A stretch of DNA of 64,000 nucleotides from Prosthecobacter algae (GTDB lineage Bacteria; Verrucomicrobiota; Verrucomicrobiia; Verrucomicrobiales; Verrucomicrobiaceae), in the NCBI RefSeq assembly GCF_039542385.1, contig NZ_BAABIA010000008.1, forward strand, positions 124,001 to 188,000. Direction: 5' to 3'. Of this stretch, positions 7,067-15,017 are shown in pieces. Numbering within the stretch: position 1 is the first letter of the stretch; every line of letters starts with the position of its first letter. The translations under genes were made by a program, and so were the position numbers. The notes beneath the pieces were generated by a model. It saw only the letters and a list, made by a program, of their open reading frames with translations, did no database searches and was not told the DNA's origin.

Positions 7067-8338
7067 TTACTCAGGTAGATCCTGATCCTTCGTCTCCGGC
7101 AGGAAGGCGAGGAAGACCAGTCCCAACAAGAACAGCCCGCCCAGGCAGGTGATGGCCAGCCGCAGGTCAAAGGCGGACTTCATGAAGGCTGACAGCCAGA
7201 TGAGAACCGGAGCCGCGAGAATGCGACCCGTATTGAAACAAAACCCGGCACCCGTAGCCCGCAGGTGCGTGGGGAAAAGCTCCGGGAAATACACCGCATA
7301 ACCCGCATGGATGCCCTGGGCAAAAAAGCCGAACACTGGCAGCAGACACAGAAGCAGCCCATAGCTCATGAAATGCGAGGGGACCCAGCAGACCACTGGT
7401 GTCATCATCAGCGCCATCAGGTGCATAACGGTGAAGGTGCGCCGCCGCCCCCACCGCGCGCTCAAGGGGCCGAAGGCCAGCATGCCTAGCCCAGCGCCGG
7501 CAGTCTGAATGAACCCAAAGGCGATTTTGGATTTGCTGGCCCAGTCGGGATCGTCCAGGCGTTTGAGCAAGTCCGCCGCCAGGTCCTGCCCCGCAACGAC
7601 CACACCCCAGAAGGTCGCCAGCCCGACCATAGCCAACCCTGCCCCCAGCAAGGCGCGAAGACGCCAAAGCGGATCGCCTAACAGTTCGGTAAAACTGCCC
7701 ATGCGGTCTGCCTTTTCTCGTTTGGCCTGCTTCCAAGACTCGGGTTCTTTGATGCTGATGCGCACCCACAGCACCAGCAGCGCCGGGATGACTCCCAGAA
7801 GGTAGGCATAGCGCCACTGTGTGCCCACCAGCAGGCTGGCACCGGCAGCCATCCAGAGCCCCATCACACTGGTCGCATGAAAGATGCCGCTGGCACGCTC
7901 ACGCGCTTGTTTGGGAAAGACCTCCGCCACCAAGGCGGCACCGACCGCCCATTCCCCGCCGACCCCCATGGCCACCAGGAAACGCAAGGCACCGACATGC
8001 CAAATTTCCGTCGCAAAATACGTTAGGCCAGAGAAGAGCGAGTAACAGAGGATGGTCAGTGCCATCACGGGGTTGCGCCCCCATTTGTCCGCCAATGAAC
8101 TGAAGATCCAACCGCCCAGGGTGCCTCCAATGAGAAAGATGCCCAGGAAACGTTCGCCCCAAAGTTTCACCAATGGATCATCCCCCTTCACCTGGAGGAG
8201 ATCCGGCAGCATATCGGCCCGCGTGATGTTGTAGAGCTGCCCCTCGAAGGCATCAAACACCCAGCCTAGCGAAGCCACGATGAGCACCAGCCATTGGTAG
8301 CGTGTGACACCAGTGTACCATTTGGAAGAAGCAGTCAT
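7067..8338 (-). CDS. MFS transporter (sugar/organic acid:H+ symporter type)
   Basis: This 423-residue integral membrane protein has the 12-helix major facilitator layout. Helix 1 is in QWLVLIVASLGWVFDAFEG; loop 2-3 carries the diagnostic motif LADKWGRNPVM (about residue 90); the second half repeats it as SARWGRRRTF (about residue 285). DAFEGQL at the end of helix 1 is typical of the aromatic-acid/metabolite:H+ symporter branch, where an Asp couples protons. I use the ATG at 8338; a TTG further out adds nine residues. It is the third gene of a leftward operon behind an SsuD-type monooxygenase and a MocA-type oxidoreductase, so it probably imports their substrate. Confidence 0.9.
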   Translation of the reverse strand: MTASSKWYTGVTRYQWLVLIVASLGWVFDAFEGQLYNITRADMLPDLLQVKGDDPLVKLWGERFLGIFLIGGTLGGWIFSSLADKWGRNPVMALTILCYSLFSGLTYFATEIWHVGALRFLVAMGVGGEWAVGAALVAEVFPKQARERASGIFHATSVMGLWMAAGASLLVGTQWRYAYLLGVIPALLVLWVRISIKEPESWKQAKREKADRMGSFTELLGDPLWRLRALLGAGLAMVGLATFWGVVVAGQDLAADLLKRLDDPDWASKSKIAFGFIQTAGAGLGMLAFGPLSARWGRRRTFTVMHLMALMMTPVVCWVPSHFMSYGLLLCLLPVFGFFAQGIHAGYAVYFPELFPTHLRATGAGFCFNTGRILAAPVLIWLSAFMKSAFDLRLAITCLGGLFLLGLVFLAFLPETKDQDLPE

Positions 8339-8384
8339 GGCTGGAAGGAAAAGATGCTTCGGCAAATGGTCATTTCTTGCGAGG

Positions 8385-9431
8385 CTAAAATTTCAGCCAT
8401 TCTCCCACGGGCAGGGGCTTACCCTGACGGATGGATTCTTCTGCGACCAAGCACAATCCGGCGGACCAAAGCCCATCCAGCCCACTGGCGGCAGGTGGCT
8501 TGCCTGTTCGGACCATTGCCACACATTGGGCGATTTCCTCGCGCAATTCGAAGACCTCTCCACTGTGCGTTTCGATCTTCACGTTTTCCAGATTCTCTCC
8601 ATCAAAGACCTTGAGGAAGTAGCTGGGCTCCAAGGTGCGATCCAGCGCCCCGCTCCAGCCGGCCCAGAGGGCACCTTTCGTGCCGCTGACCTTCACGGTC
8701 TGGTGATGCTCAAAGGCTGCCAAGGTCTGCGAGACTACCGCGTAGCTGCCATTCGGGTATTTGAACATGGCACTGAAGTTATCAAATAGGTCTGGCCGCT
8801 GCGGATCGCGTGAGTTGCCATAGGCATAAAGCTCCACGGGGTCTCCACTGCCTTCAAGGTACCAACGGGCGAGGTCAAAAAAATGAATGGGCTCTTCCAG
8901 CACCCAACTGCCGACGCGGCCTTGATCATACCGCCAGCCGTCGGCCCCCAGGCGGTAGGGTTTGCGCGACAGCTCTACCAGCACGTATTGCGGGTCTCCG
9001 ATGGTTCCGCGCTGGATGATTTTTTTGATCTGTCCCCACTGGGAGGAAAGCCGCAGTTCATGTCCGACGGCGAGATGTACTCCATGTTCTACAGCGGCCA
9101 CCACAATGGCCTTGCAGTCATCTAGCGTGATGGCCATCGGCTTTTCCAGCAGCACGTGTTTGCCACGGGCCATGGCAGCCAGGGCAATTTCGCGGTGCGT
9201 GTGGCTGGGGGTGGCGATGTCCAAAATCTCAAAGTCTGCCAGTGAAATCATTTCCGCCGCCTCGGCAAAAATCTGCGCCTGAGGATAAAGCTGGCGAGCC
9301 TCTGCCCGCGAAGCCGCAGAGGGCGCGGTGATGGCCACGAGCTGCGCCTCCGGATTTCCGGCGATGGACTGGGCATGGAGCTTTCCCCAAGCACCAAAAC
9401 CAGCGAGGGCAAAACGAACAGGAGGTGGCAT
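8385..9431 (-). CDS. Gfo/Idh/MocA family NAD(P)-dependent oxidoreductase
   Basis: The 348-residue protein begins with a Rossmann domain (residues 1-120; VRFALAGFGAWGKLHA is the dinucleotide-binding loop) and contains the family hallmark EKPMAI (about residue 96), where Lys is catalytic. The C-terminal alpha/beta substrate domain includes GSWVLEEPIHFFDLARWY, with the conserved His of the HxxD-type motif near residue 190. Such enzymes oxidise or reduce a hydroxyl or carbonyl of sugars, inositols or related compounds. It sits 28 bp after the LLM monooxygenase and 46 bp before the MFS gene. In this setting it may reduce or oxidise the product of desulfonation, which is inference. Confidence 0.9.
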   Translation of the reverse strand: MPPPVRFALAGFGAWGKLHAQSIAGNPEAQLVAITAPSAASRAEARQLYPQAQIFAEAAEMISLADFEILDIATPSHTHREIALAAMARGKHVLLEKPMAITLDDCKAIVVAAVEHGVHLAVGHELRLSSQWGQIKKIIQRGTIGDPQYVLVELSRKPYRLGADGWRYDQGRVGSWVLEEPIHFFDLARWYLEGSGDPVELYAYGNSRDPQRPDLFDNFSAMFKYPNGSYAVVSQTLAAFEHHQTVKVSGTKGALWAGWSGALDRTLEPSYFLKVFDGENLENVKIETHSGEVFELREEIAQCVAMVRTGKPPAASGLDGLWSAGLCLVAEESIRQGKPLPVGEWLKF

Positions 9432-9459
9432 AGGAAAGGAAGAAAAAATGGAAGGAGGG

Positions 9460-10614
9460 TCAGATCCTTGGGGCAGTGGTCAACGGTGTGACAGGATCTG
9501 AAACGAGCCTGCCCTGCACTTCATTCAGACGGCAGGTAGGCAGGTAAGGAAGAACGTGACGGGCAAAGAGATCGCACTCCTCCAGGTGTGGGTAACCGCT
9601 GAGGATAAAGGAGCGCATGCCCATATCCAGGTAGCGGTTCAGTTTCGCCAAAACTTGGTCGGGGGTCCCGACAATCGCGCTGCCACAGCCGCTGCGGGCC
9701 AAGCCGATACCAGACCACACGTGGTCCTCGATGAAGAGATCCTTGCTCTGGGCACGCAGCTCATCCTGGCGCAGAACGCCGGCACTCTGGCTGTCCATGG
9801 AGCGGTTGCGGATTTCCTGGCCTTTGTCCGGGTCCAGTTTTGAAATGAGCCTTTTGGCTGCAGCGATGGCTTCTGCCTCTGTCTCGCGGACGATGACATG
9901 AATGCGCAGGCCGAAATCAATCTTGCGACCGTAGGTGGCGGCCTTGGCGGCCATGCCTTGCATGGTTTCCTGCAACTGAGCTTCGGTTTCCGGCCACATC
10001 AGAAAAACATCACAGTGCTTGGCACATAGGTCCTGCGCCAGCGGTGAGATGCCGCCAAAGTAGAGCAGCGGGCCGCCATTCTGCTGGTAAGGCCTTGCGG
10101 GATCGCAGGTGGGCAGGGAGAACTGGTAATGCTCCCCTTTCCATTCCAGAGGGCCTTCGGTGATCCACAGTGCCTTCAGGATCTGGATGACCTCACTGCT
10201 GCGCGCATAGCGCACCTCATTGCTTTCCTTCATTCCCGGCATGTCTGAGGAGATGATGTTCAGGCACAGGCGACCTTTAGAAAGATGATCCACCGTGGCG
10301 ATGGCCCGTGCCAGCATTGGCGGCCACACTTCGCCCATCCGCAGCGCCACGAGCTGGTTGATCTGCTGTGTCTGCGGCGCAGTGGCTGCCGCAAAACTGA
10401 GAGCGTCCTGCCCGACAATCCAACCCGAGGGAAGCAGGATATTCTGAAAGCCATGCTGGTCAGCCTGCTGAACGATCTTAAGGCAATGATCAAAGCTGCT
10501 GCGCAACTGTCCGTCAGGCACCCCCAGGTATTCATAGTCATCGCCGCAGAGGGCGGAGAACCAGGCAATTTCTGCCTGGCGTTGGGGAGTGCGAACAGAT
10601 GCCGAGAAAGACAT
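9460..10614 (-). CDS. LLM-class FMNH2-dependent alkanesulfonate monooxygenase-like protein (SsuD/SmoC type)
   Basis: The ATG at 10614 (MSFSASV) gives 384 residues, the usual SsuD length; a further start at 10644 is less likely. It matches the bacterial luciferase-like fold of SsuD along its length: [58 protein letters not shown] (holding the active-site Arg region) and [12 protein letters not shown]. SsuD enzymes use FMNH2 and O2 to release sulfite from a sulfonate, leaving an aldehyde. The flavin reductase partner is not in the window. Gene company (MocA oxidoreductase, MFS, sugar-type regulators) suggests a sugar-like or other organosulfonate substrate instead of simple alkanesulfonates; that is inference. 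Confidence 0.88.
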   Translation of the reverse strand: MSFSASVRTPQRQAEIAWFSALCGDDYEYLGVPDGQLRSSFDHCLKIVQQADQHGFQNILLPSGWIVGQDALSFAAATAPQTQQINQLVALRMGEVWPPMLARAIATVDHLSKGRLCLNIISSDMPGMKESNEVRYARSSEVIQILKALWITEGPLEWKGEHYQFSLPTCDPARPYQQNGGPLLYFGGISPLAQDLCAKHCDVFLMWPETEAQLQETMQGMAAKAATYGRKIDFGLRIHVIVRETEAEAIAAAKRLISKLDPDKGQEIRNRSMDSQSAGVLRQDELRAQSKDLFIEDHVWSGIGLARSGCGSAIVGTPDQVLAKLNRYLDMGMRSFILSGYPHLEECDLFARHVLPYLPTCRLNEVQGRLVSDPVTPLTTAPRI

Positions 10615-10685
10615 TAAAGGGGGGGGGATTTGGGGGGACCGCACGTCAAATCCTTTGCAAGGACGAGATCTTAAATAGCCTCATT

Positions 10686-10735
10686 TTGTGCAGTATCGAA
10701 TTATGTATAATCCTGTTTAATCTTCGCAAGATTAA
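10686..10735 (+). promoter_or_regulatory. Promoter with palindromic operator for the ROK-AraC regulator pair
   Basis: An extended -10 element, TG directly followed by TATAAT (10706-10711), faces the ROK gene; the -35 region is weak. A perfect palindrome, TTAATCTT-CGC-AAGATTAA (10717-10735), begins 6 bp downstream, covering the expected start site. A repressor bound there would block initiation. The same palindrome overlaps a possible minus-strand -35 (TTGCGA), with CATAAT 18 bp further on, for the divergent monooxygenase operon. Its binding protein is probably one of the two adjacent regulators. Confidence 0.6.
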
Positions 10736-10778
10736 TTTCGCATTTCTGAGAAGAAATGCAGTAAGTTGCTTTCATTCC

Positions 10779-11921
10779 ATGCGCACCAAGCCTGCTGACC
10801 AGTCAGTTTTACTCGCCTCCATCCTCCTGCAGTTGCGGGGGCAACATGCGTCTTCGCGTAGCAGCCTGTCAAAAGTCACCAATCTTTCCCCTTCCACGGT
10901 GGGCATCTATGTGGATCACCTCATTGCCCTGGGTTACGTGAATGAATCGGGTCTGGAGCAGGGCCCCATGGGCAGGCCGAAAAGAAAGCTCAGCCTGCTT
11001 CCGGACGCAGGCTGGTTTGCTGGTGTGGAATTCAATGCGGAACGTGTGCAGGCAGTGCGTGTGGACTTCGCTGGCAACCGTGTTGCATCCCTGGTTAGGT
11101 CATTGCCAGCAAAAACCAACACCCAGACCGTGCTACGCGAGATCCGCAGCGTCGTTGTCGGGCTGGGAAAACTCGCCCCTGGGCCCCTGCTGGGCATGGG
11201 TGTGGGTGCTCCGGGCTTGGTGAATCCCGAGTCCGGCGTGGCCATGCAGTATGCTTTCATCCCCGATTGGAAAAACGTGCCCCTGGTGCAGGAACTGAGC
11301 GAGGATTTCCCGGTCACCGTCACGCTGGAAAACAACCTCCGCGCCATCGCCCTGGCCGAACGCTGGTTTGGCGGCGGGCGTGAACTGGATGACTATGTGA
11401 TCCTGGGGCCTCGCAGCGGCTTTGGCATTGCCATTGTCAAGAACGGCCAGCTCGTACGCGGGGGCCACCATGCCGCTGGCGAGATCGGTCGCTGGCCTTG
11501 GCCGCTGACCGGGGGTGGCGGCGAAATCCATGACGAAATGACGGCACCAGCCGTCTGGCGCAGGCTGACGGCTGGTAGGCAGGACACGCTGCCCATGGAT
11601 CTGCGCAGCGCCCTGAAAGGTCTCTCAGGAGAAACCGGGAAACACTGGGATCTCGTCATCGCCGACTACGCCCGAGTAATCGGCCTGCTCCACCTGCTCA
11701 TTGATGCCAAGACTTACTTTCTCCACGGGCCGCTCACCGCTCTCGGCCAGCGTTTTTGCCAGGAAATCTCCCAACAGGCCGCCCAGATGGTCCCGGCTCT
11801 CAAGGACATGCCTCCGGTCATCCTGCCTTCGGATCTCGGGGATGAAGCAGGTGCGCTAGGTGCCGCCAGCCTGGCCATGGAAGCCTGGATTCCTGAAATG
11901 AGCGGGGTCCAAGCCCTCTAG
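10779..11921 (+). CDS. ROK family transcriptional regulator
   Basis: I start at the ATG at 10779 (MRTKPAD; 380 residues), because the extra 60 residues upstream would overlap the promoter and operator. The N-terminal winged helix-turn-helix (about 8-70: HASSRSSLSKVTNLSPSTVGIYVDHL) is followed by a ROK sugar-kinase-like domain (GVGAPGLVNPESGV; ENNLRAIALAERWFGGG). The usual zinc motif CxCGxxGC of ROK proteins is absent: after HHAAGEIGRW the sequence runs WPLTGGGGEIH. It should therefore be a regulator without the normal zinc site and unlikely to be a kinase. It probably senses a sugar-type effector for the divergent operon. The AraC-type gene follows after 12 bp. Confidence 0.85.
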   Translation: MRTKPADQSVLLASILLQLRGQHASSRSSLSKVTNLSPSTVGIYVDHLIALGYVNESGLEQGPMGRPKRKLSLLPDAGWFAGVEFNAERVQAVRVDFAGNRVASLVRSLPAKTNTQTVLREIRSVVVGLGKLAPGPLLGMGVGAPGLVNPESGVAMQYAFIPDWKNVPLVQELSEDFPVTVTLENNLRAIALAERWFGGGRELDDYVILGPRSGFGIAIVKNGQLVRGGHHAAGEIGRWPWPLTGGGGEIHDEMTAPAVWRRLTAGRQDTLPMDLRSALKGLSGETGKHWDLVIADYARVIGLLHLLIDAKTYFLHGPLTALGQRFCQEISQQAAQMVPALKDMPPVILPSDLGDEAGALGAASLAMEAWIPEMSGVQAL

Positions 11922-11933
11922 TCCTGCTGGACC

Positions 11934-13088
11934 ATGCCCGGCCACATTCCGCAGATCGCCATGCTGGTGGATACCTCCCGTACTTACGGGCAGGACATCG
12001 TGGCAGGCGTGCGGCGATACGTGGCAGAGCATGGCCCGTGGTCGCTCTATCTGGAGCCGCGGGACCTTCTTTCCAGCTACCCTGCCTGGCTGGAGGAATG
12101 GCCTGGCGATGGCATCCTCGCCCGCACCGGCGATGCGGCCATGCTCCAGCGACTGAAGGCCACTGGACTACCCGTCATCGAATTGCGCGACTCCTCACCG
12201 GACCAGCCCTTTCCCTTTGTCGGCATGGACAACAGTGAGATCGGGGTCCGGGTGGCCGTCCACCTGCGCAGCCGGGGTTTTCAAAGGTTCGCCGCCTACC
12301 TGGATCCCACCTTGGATTTCTTCCGCGAGCGCATCCAGCGATTTTCGGAAACCGTCAAAAGCGAGGGATTCGCCTGCCCGGTTTTTGAGGCCTTTTCACC
12401 CAGCCAGCGTCCGCGCTGGGATGAGCATCAGCAGGCTCTGGCGGACTGGCTTACCTCTTTGGAAAAGCCGGTGGGAGTGTTCGCCAGCAATGACCAGCTC
12501 GGCTTCTGGCTGCTGGATGCCGCCCGCCGTGCGGGCATCTCCGTCCCCGAAGAAGTGGCCGTGGTGGGGGCTGAAAATGACAAGTTGCTGTGTGAGACCG
12601 CGTGGCCTCCGCTCTCCAGCGTGCAACTGCGGGGACAGGCCGTGGGTTATGCCGCCTCACAAATGCTGGACGCCTGGATTCACACCGGTACCCGCCCGCC
12701 TGCACGCACCCTGCTCCCCGCCGGGGATTTCATTGTGCGCCAGTCCTCAGACATCGTGGCCGTGGAGGATCCCCGCCTCGCACGTGCGCTTACTTACATC
12801 CGCCAGCACGCCACGGAGAACATTGGGGTCAATGACGTTGCACGGGCCTCATCCCTTTCCCGCAGCGCACTTGAAAGGCAGATGAAAAAGCAGATCGGCA
12901 GATCGCCTGGCGAAGAGATCAACCGCATCCGTTTTGGCCTCGTGGAGCGCCTGCTCACGCAGACGGACCTGACGCTGGACGCCATCGCTGAACGTGCTGG
13001 ATTCACCCACCCGCAGTACATGGCCGAAGCCTTCCGCAAACGTCAAGGAGAGACACCAGGGCAATATCGTCAGCGCCGTAAAATCTGA
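11934..13088 (+). CDS. XylR-like AraC-family transcriptional regulator with periplasmic-binding-protein-like sensor
   Basis: The 384-residue protein has an N-terminal LacI/PBP-type effector domain (about 5-270: IAMLVDTSRTYGQDIVAGVRRY; GVFASNDQLGFWLLDAARRAGISVPEEVAVVGAEND) and a C-terminal double HTH of the AraC type (about 280-384: VNDVARASSLSRSALERQMK; IAERAGFTHPQYMAEAFRKRQGETP). The architecture is that of XylR, which senses a sugar and activates its catabolic genes; such fusions are frequent in PVC genomes. Its position next to the ROK gene suggests both respond to the substrate of the divergent operon, one perhaps repressing and one activating. Confidence 0.9.
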   Translation: MPGHIPQIAMLVDTSRTYGQDIVAGVRRYVAEHGPWSLYLEPRDLLSSYPAWLEEWPGDGILARTGDAAMLQRLKATGLPVIELRDSSPDQPFPFVGMDNSEIGVRVAVHLRSRGFQRFAAYLDPTLDFFRERIQRFSETVKSEGFACPVFEAFSPSQRPRWDEHQQALADWLTSLEKPVGVFASNDQLGFWLLDAARRAGISVPEEVAVVGAENDKLLCETAWPPLSSVQLRGQAVGYAASQMLDAWIHTGTRPPARTLLPAGDFIVRQSSDIVAVEDPRLARALTYIRQHATENIGVNDVARASSLSRSALERQMKKQIGRSPGEEINRIRFGLVERLLTQTDLTLDAIAERAGFTHPQYMAEAFRKRQGETPGQYRQRRKI

Positions 13089-13118
13089 ACCTTTGTTTGG
13101 CAAGAAAACAGGCAGCCA

Positions 13119-13138
13119 AGCCCTGAGTCCTCAGGGCT
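13119..13138. terminator. Hairpin between convergent AraC-type and esterase genes
   Basis: A perfect 8-bp inverted repeat, AGCCCTGA-GTCC-TCAGGGCT, spans the stop codon of the minus-strand esterase gene. No T-run follows directly on the plus strand; on the minus strand a TTTTC stretch lies some 15 bases on. It may terminate or protect the ends of both transcripts, but it is not a canonical intrinsic terminator. Confidence 0.4.
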
Positions 13139-14369
13139 GGAACTGTACCGTCGTGCTAACCATCGCCCCTCGCTCATCGGTGAGCGTAATGAACCAAGTA
13201 TTAGCCTCCGCAGGCGGTTTGGGGGCCGTTACTGTACCCGCAGAGATCGTTGCATCCACGCTTTTCCAGGTGCGCTTGGCCCGCACACCCATGTCGGTCG
13301 TGTAGTGCAGCTTGGCCTCCTTCAAAGCTGCGCCGCCCGTGTAACTGAGAGTGACCTTGTCTCCCTCGACGACTGGCACGCCCGGGACCGGCAGGGGCTG
13401 GCCAGCGCGGCATTTCGAATCAATGAACAGGCCGATTTCCTGCGGGGCCCACCCCGGGGGATGGCCATGCGCCATGTTTACCTGAATGCGCATCTGCTTC
13501 TCCCCAGGCACCACGTTGAAACTCTTCATGTAGCTGTCCAGGGGGTAGTGAATGTCATTGGTTCCATTCACAAACAGGATGGGCACCCGGCAGCGGGGCA
13601 GCAGGCTGGAAGGATCATACTCCCGCACCCAGTCTGCCCGGCGATCCCCCAACTGATCGATGGAAGCTTTTTGAACAGATTCACCTTCATGGAGAAAGCC
13701 GCAGCCATACACAGGCACGGCGGCTTTGAAGCGATCATCCAGGGAAGCGACCAGGCAGGTGGTATAACCGCCCCAACTGATGCCTGTCACTGCCGTATTT
13801 TCAGCCTGGACTTCAGGAAACGAGCGTAACAAGGAGTGTGCCCGAATCACGCTGGCGGCCGCATGAAAGGGCCAGTCATCCGAAGTGACGCCTCCGATGC
13901 TGTCGAACTTTTCTCCCGCCCCATGATGCGGCCCCCCATTGGACAGGCGCTTGCGTTCTTTGGCCTCAGACTGGTGACCCTTGGGAACTCCCGTCTTGGG
14001 GTCATACACTGGATCTGGAGGGCGAGATCCCGCCAGATCCATGGCGATGGCGGCATAACCTCTCTTAGCCCAAAGGTAAGCCCATTCGGCAAAGGCCGTG
14101 CCGCCGCCGCCGTGGATCAAAACGACGCCGGGGAATTTCGTGCCAGGCTTTGCCTCTCCAAGCGTGATGGGTGAAGCATAAAAGGCGAAGACCTCCGTGG
14201 GATTGTTCAGGAAAGGTTCGCCCGTGTACAACAGCGAATGAACGGGCGCCGATTGGTTCACCCATTTCATGGCGGGGGCCTTTTTGATTTCGTCGAGATT
14301 CCACGGCCCTACCTGCTCAGCCGAGGCAAGGGTGGTGCATGCGAGAAGAAAAGCGGTCAGTAACTTCAT
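13131..14369 (-). CDS. Secreted alpha/beta-hydrolase (dienelactone hydrolase/acetylxylan esterase-like)
   Basis: The 412-residue protein carries a signal peptide (MKLLTAFLLACTTLASA). The hydrolase core has an oxyanion HGGGGTAF (about 85-92), the nucleophile elbow GISWGG (Ser at about 197), the acid region NGTNDIHYP and the catalytic His in AHGHPPGW. A C-terminal beta domain of about 90 residues (VPVVEGDKVTLSYTGGAALKEAKL) looks like an Fn3-type fold. Similar proteins are annotated as acetylxylan esterases or S9-type peptidases, and the true substrate cannot be told. Secretion suggests attack on extracellular esters or polysaccharide decorations. It is a single gene, divergent from the following membrane protein. 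Confidence 0.8.
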   Translation of the reverse strand: MKLLTAFLLACTTLASAEQVGPWNLDEIKKAPAMKWVNQSAPVHSLLYTGEPFLNNPTEVFAFYASPITLGEAKPGTKFPGVVLIHGGGGTAFAEWAYLWAKRGYAAIAMDLAGSRPPDPVYDPKTGVPKGHQSEAKERKRLSNGGPHHGAGEKFDSIGGVTSDDWPFHAAASVIRAHSLLRSFPEVQAENTAVTGISWGGYTTCLVASLDDRFKAAVPVYGCGFLHEGESVQKASIDQLGDRRADWVREYDPSSLLPRCRVPILFVNGTNDIHYPLDSYMKSFNVVPGEKQMRIQVNMAHGHPPGWAPQEIGLFIDSKCRAGQPLPVPGVPVVEGDKVTLSYTGGAALKEAKLHYTTDMGVRAKRTWKSVDATISAGTVTAPKPPAEANTWFITLTDERGAMVSTTVQFQP

Positions 14370-14501
14370 GATCAGGACTCATCATAACGCCGTGATGAAA
14401 GCGAGTTTCCACAGAATCCCGCATTTATAACTCGGCTGTGATGAATCTTCGTTACCGCCGATGGAGGTTGGGCGTTCAGCCACTCGTCCACCATCTTCCT
14501 C

Positions 14502-15008
14502 ATGCTCTTCTCCACCGTTCTCATGTGGCTGCTTATCGCAGCCGGGTTTGTCATCGCGTTGCCAGCTCTCTGGCTCCTGGCCCGTGGTCTGTGGCCAGAG
14601 ACCGTGCTGCGCCAGCAGGAAGCCGCCAGAAAAGGCCTGTTTAAATGCTTATTACTCGGACTGATCCCGCTCATTGGCAGCGTGGTTCTCATCACGGTGC
14701 TCTCCAAAGCGCCCAAGATGGGAGCGCTGGCCGTCCTGCTGGGGGGCATCATCATCGCCTGGGGCTTCATGGGGGCAGGAGGCATCGCCTCCCTCATCGG
14801 GGAGCGGCTGTGGCCGCACGCAGAACCTTGGCGCCAGACCAAGCACGGCGGGCTGACGTTGGTGCTTTGTGCCCTTCTCCCCGTCGTCGGCTGGGCGGTG
14901 CTGCTGCCACTCCTGGCGGTGATGGGCTGGGGCATCGCCCTGCGTGCCCGGTTTTCCAAAGCGCCCATACTGGCCGTCTCCAGCCCGGTGGAAAACACCT
15001 CACTCTAG
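14502..15008 (+). CDS. Small integral membrane protein, unknown function
   Basis: This 168-residue protein is predicted to have four hydrophobic helices: VLMWLLIAAGFVIALPALWLL (near the N-terminus), CLLLGLIPLIGSVVLI, ALAVLLGGIIIAWGFMGAGG and LCALLPVVGWAVLLPLLAVMGW. There are no charged motifs that name a family. The stop is only 9 bp before the DUF1800 gene, so the three genes 14502-17742 probably form one transcript. Its link to that pair is by position only. Confidence 0.65.
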   Translation: MLFSTVLMWLLIAAGFVIALPALWLLARGLWPETVLRQQEAARKGLFKCLLLGLIPLIGSVVLITVLSKAPKMGALAVLLGGIIIAWGFMGAGGIASLIGERLWPHAEPWRQTKHGGLTLVLCALLPVVGWAVLLPLLAVMGWGIALRARFSKAPILAVSSPVENTSL

Positions 15009-15017
15009 AGTGCACTC

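Noticed and set aside
10599..10778. 60-residue N-terminal extension of the ROK regulator
   Set aside because: It would cover the promoter and palindrome and adds hydrophobic, AT-coded residues not seen in ROK regulators; the ATG at 10779 fits the family.
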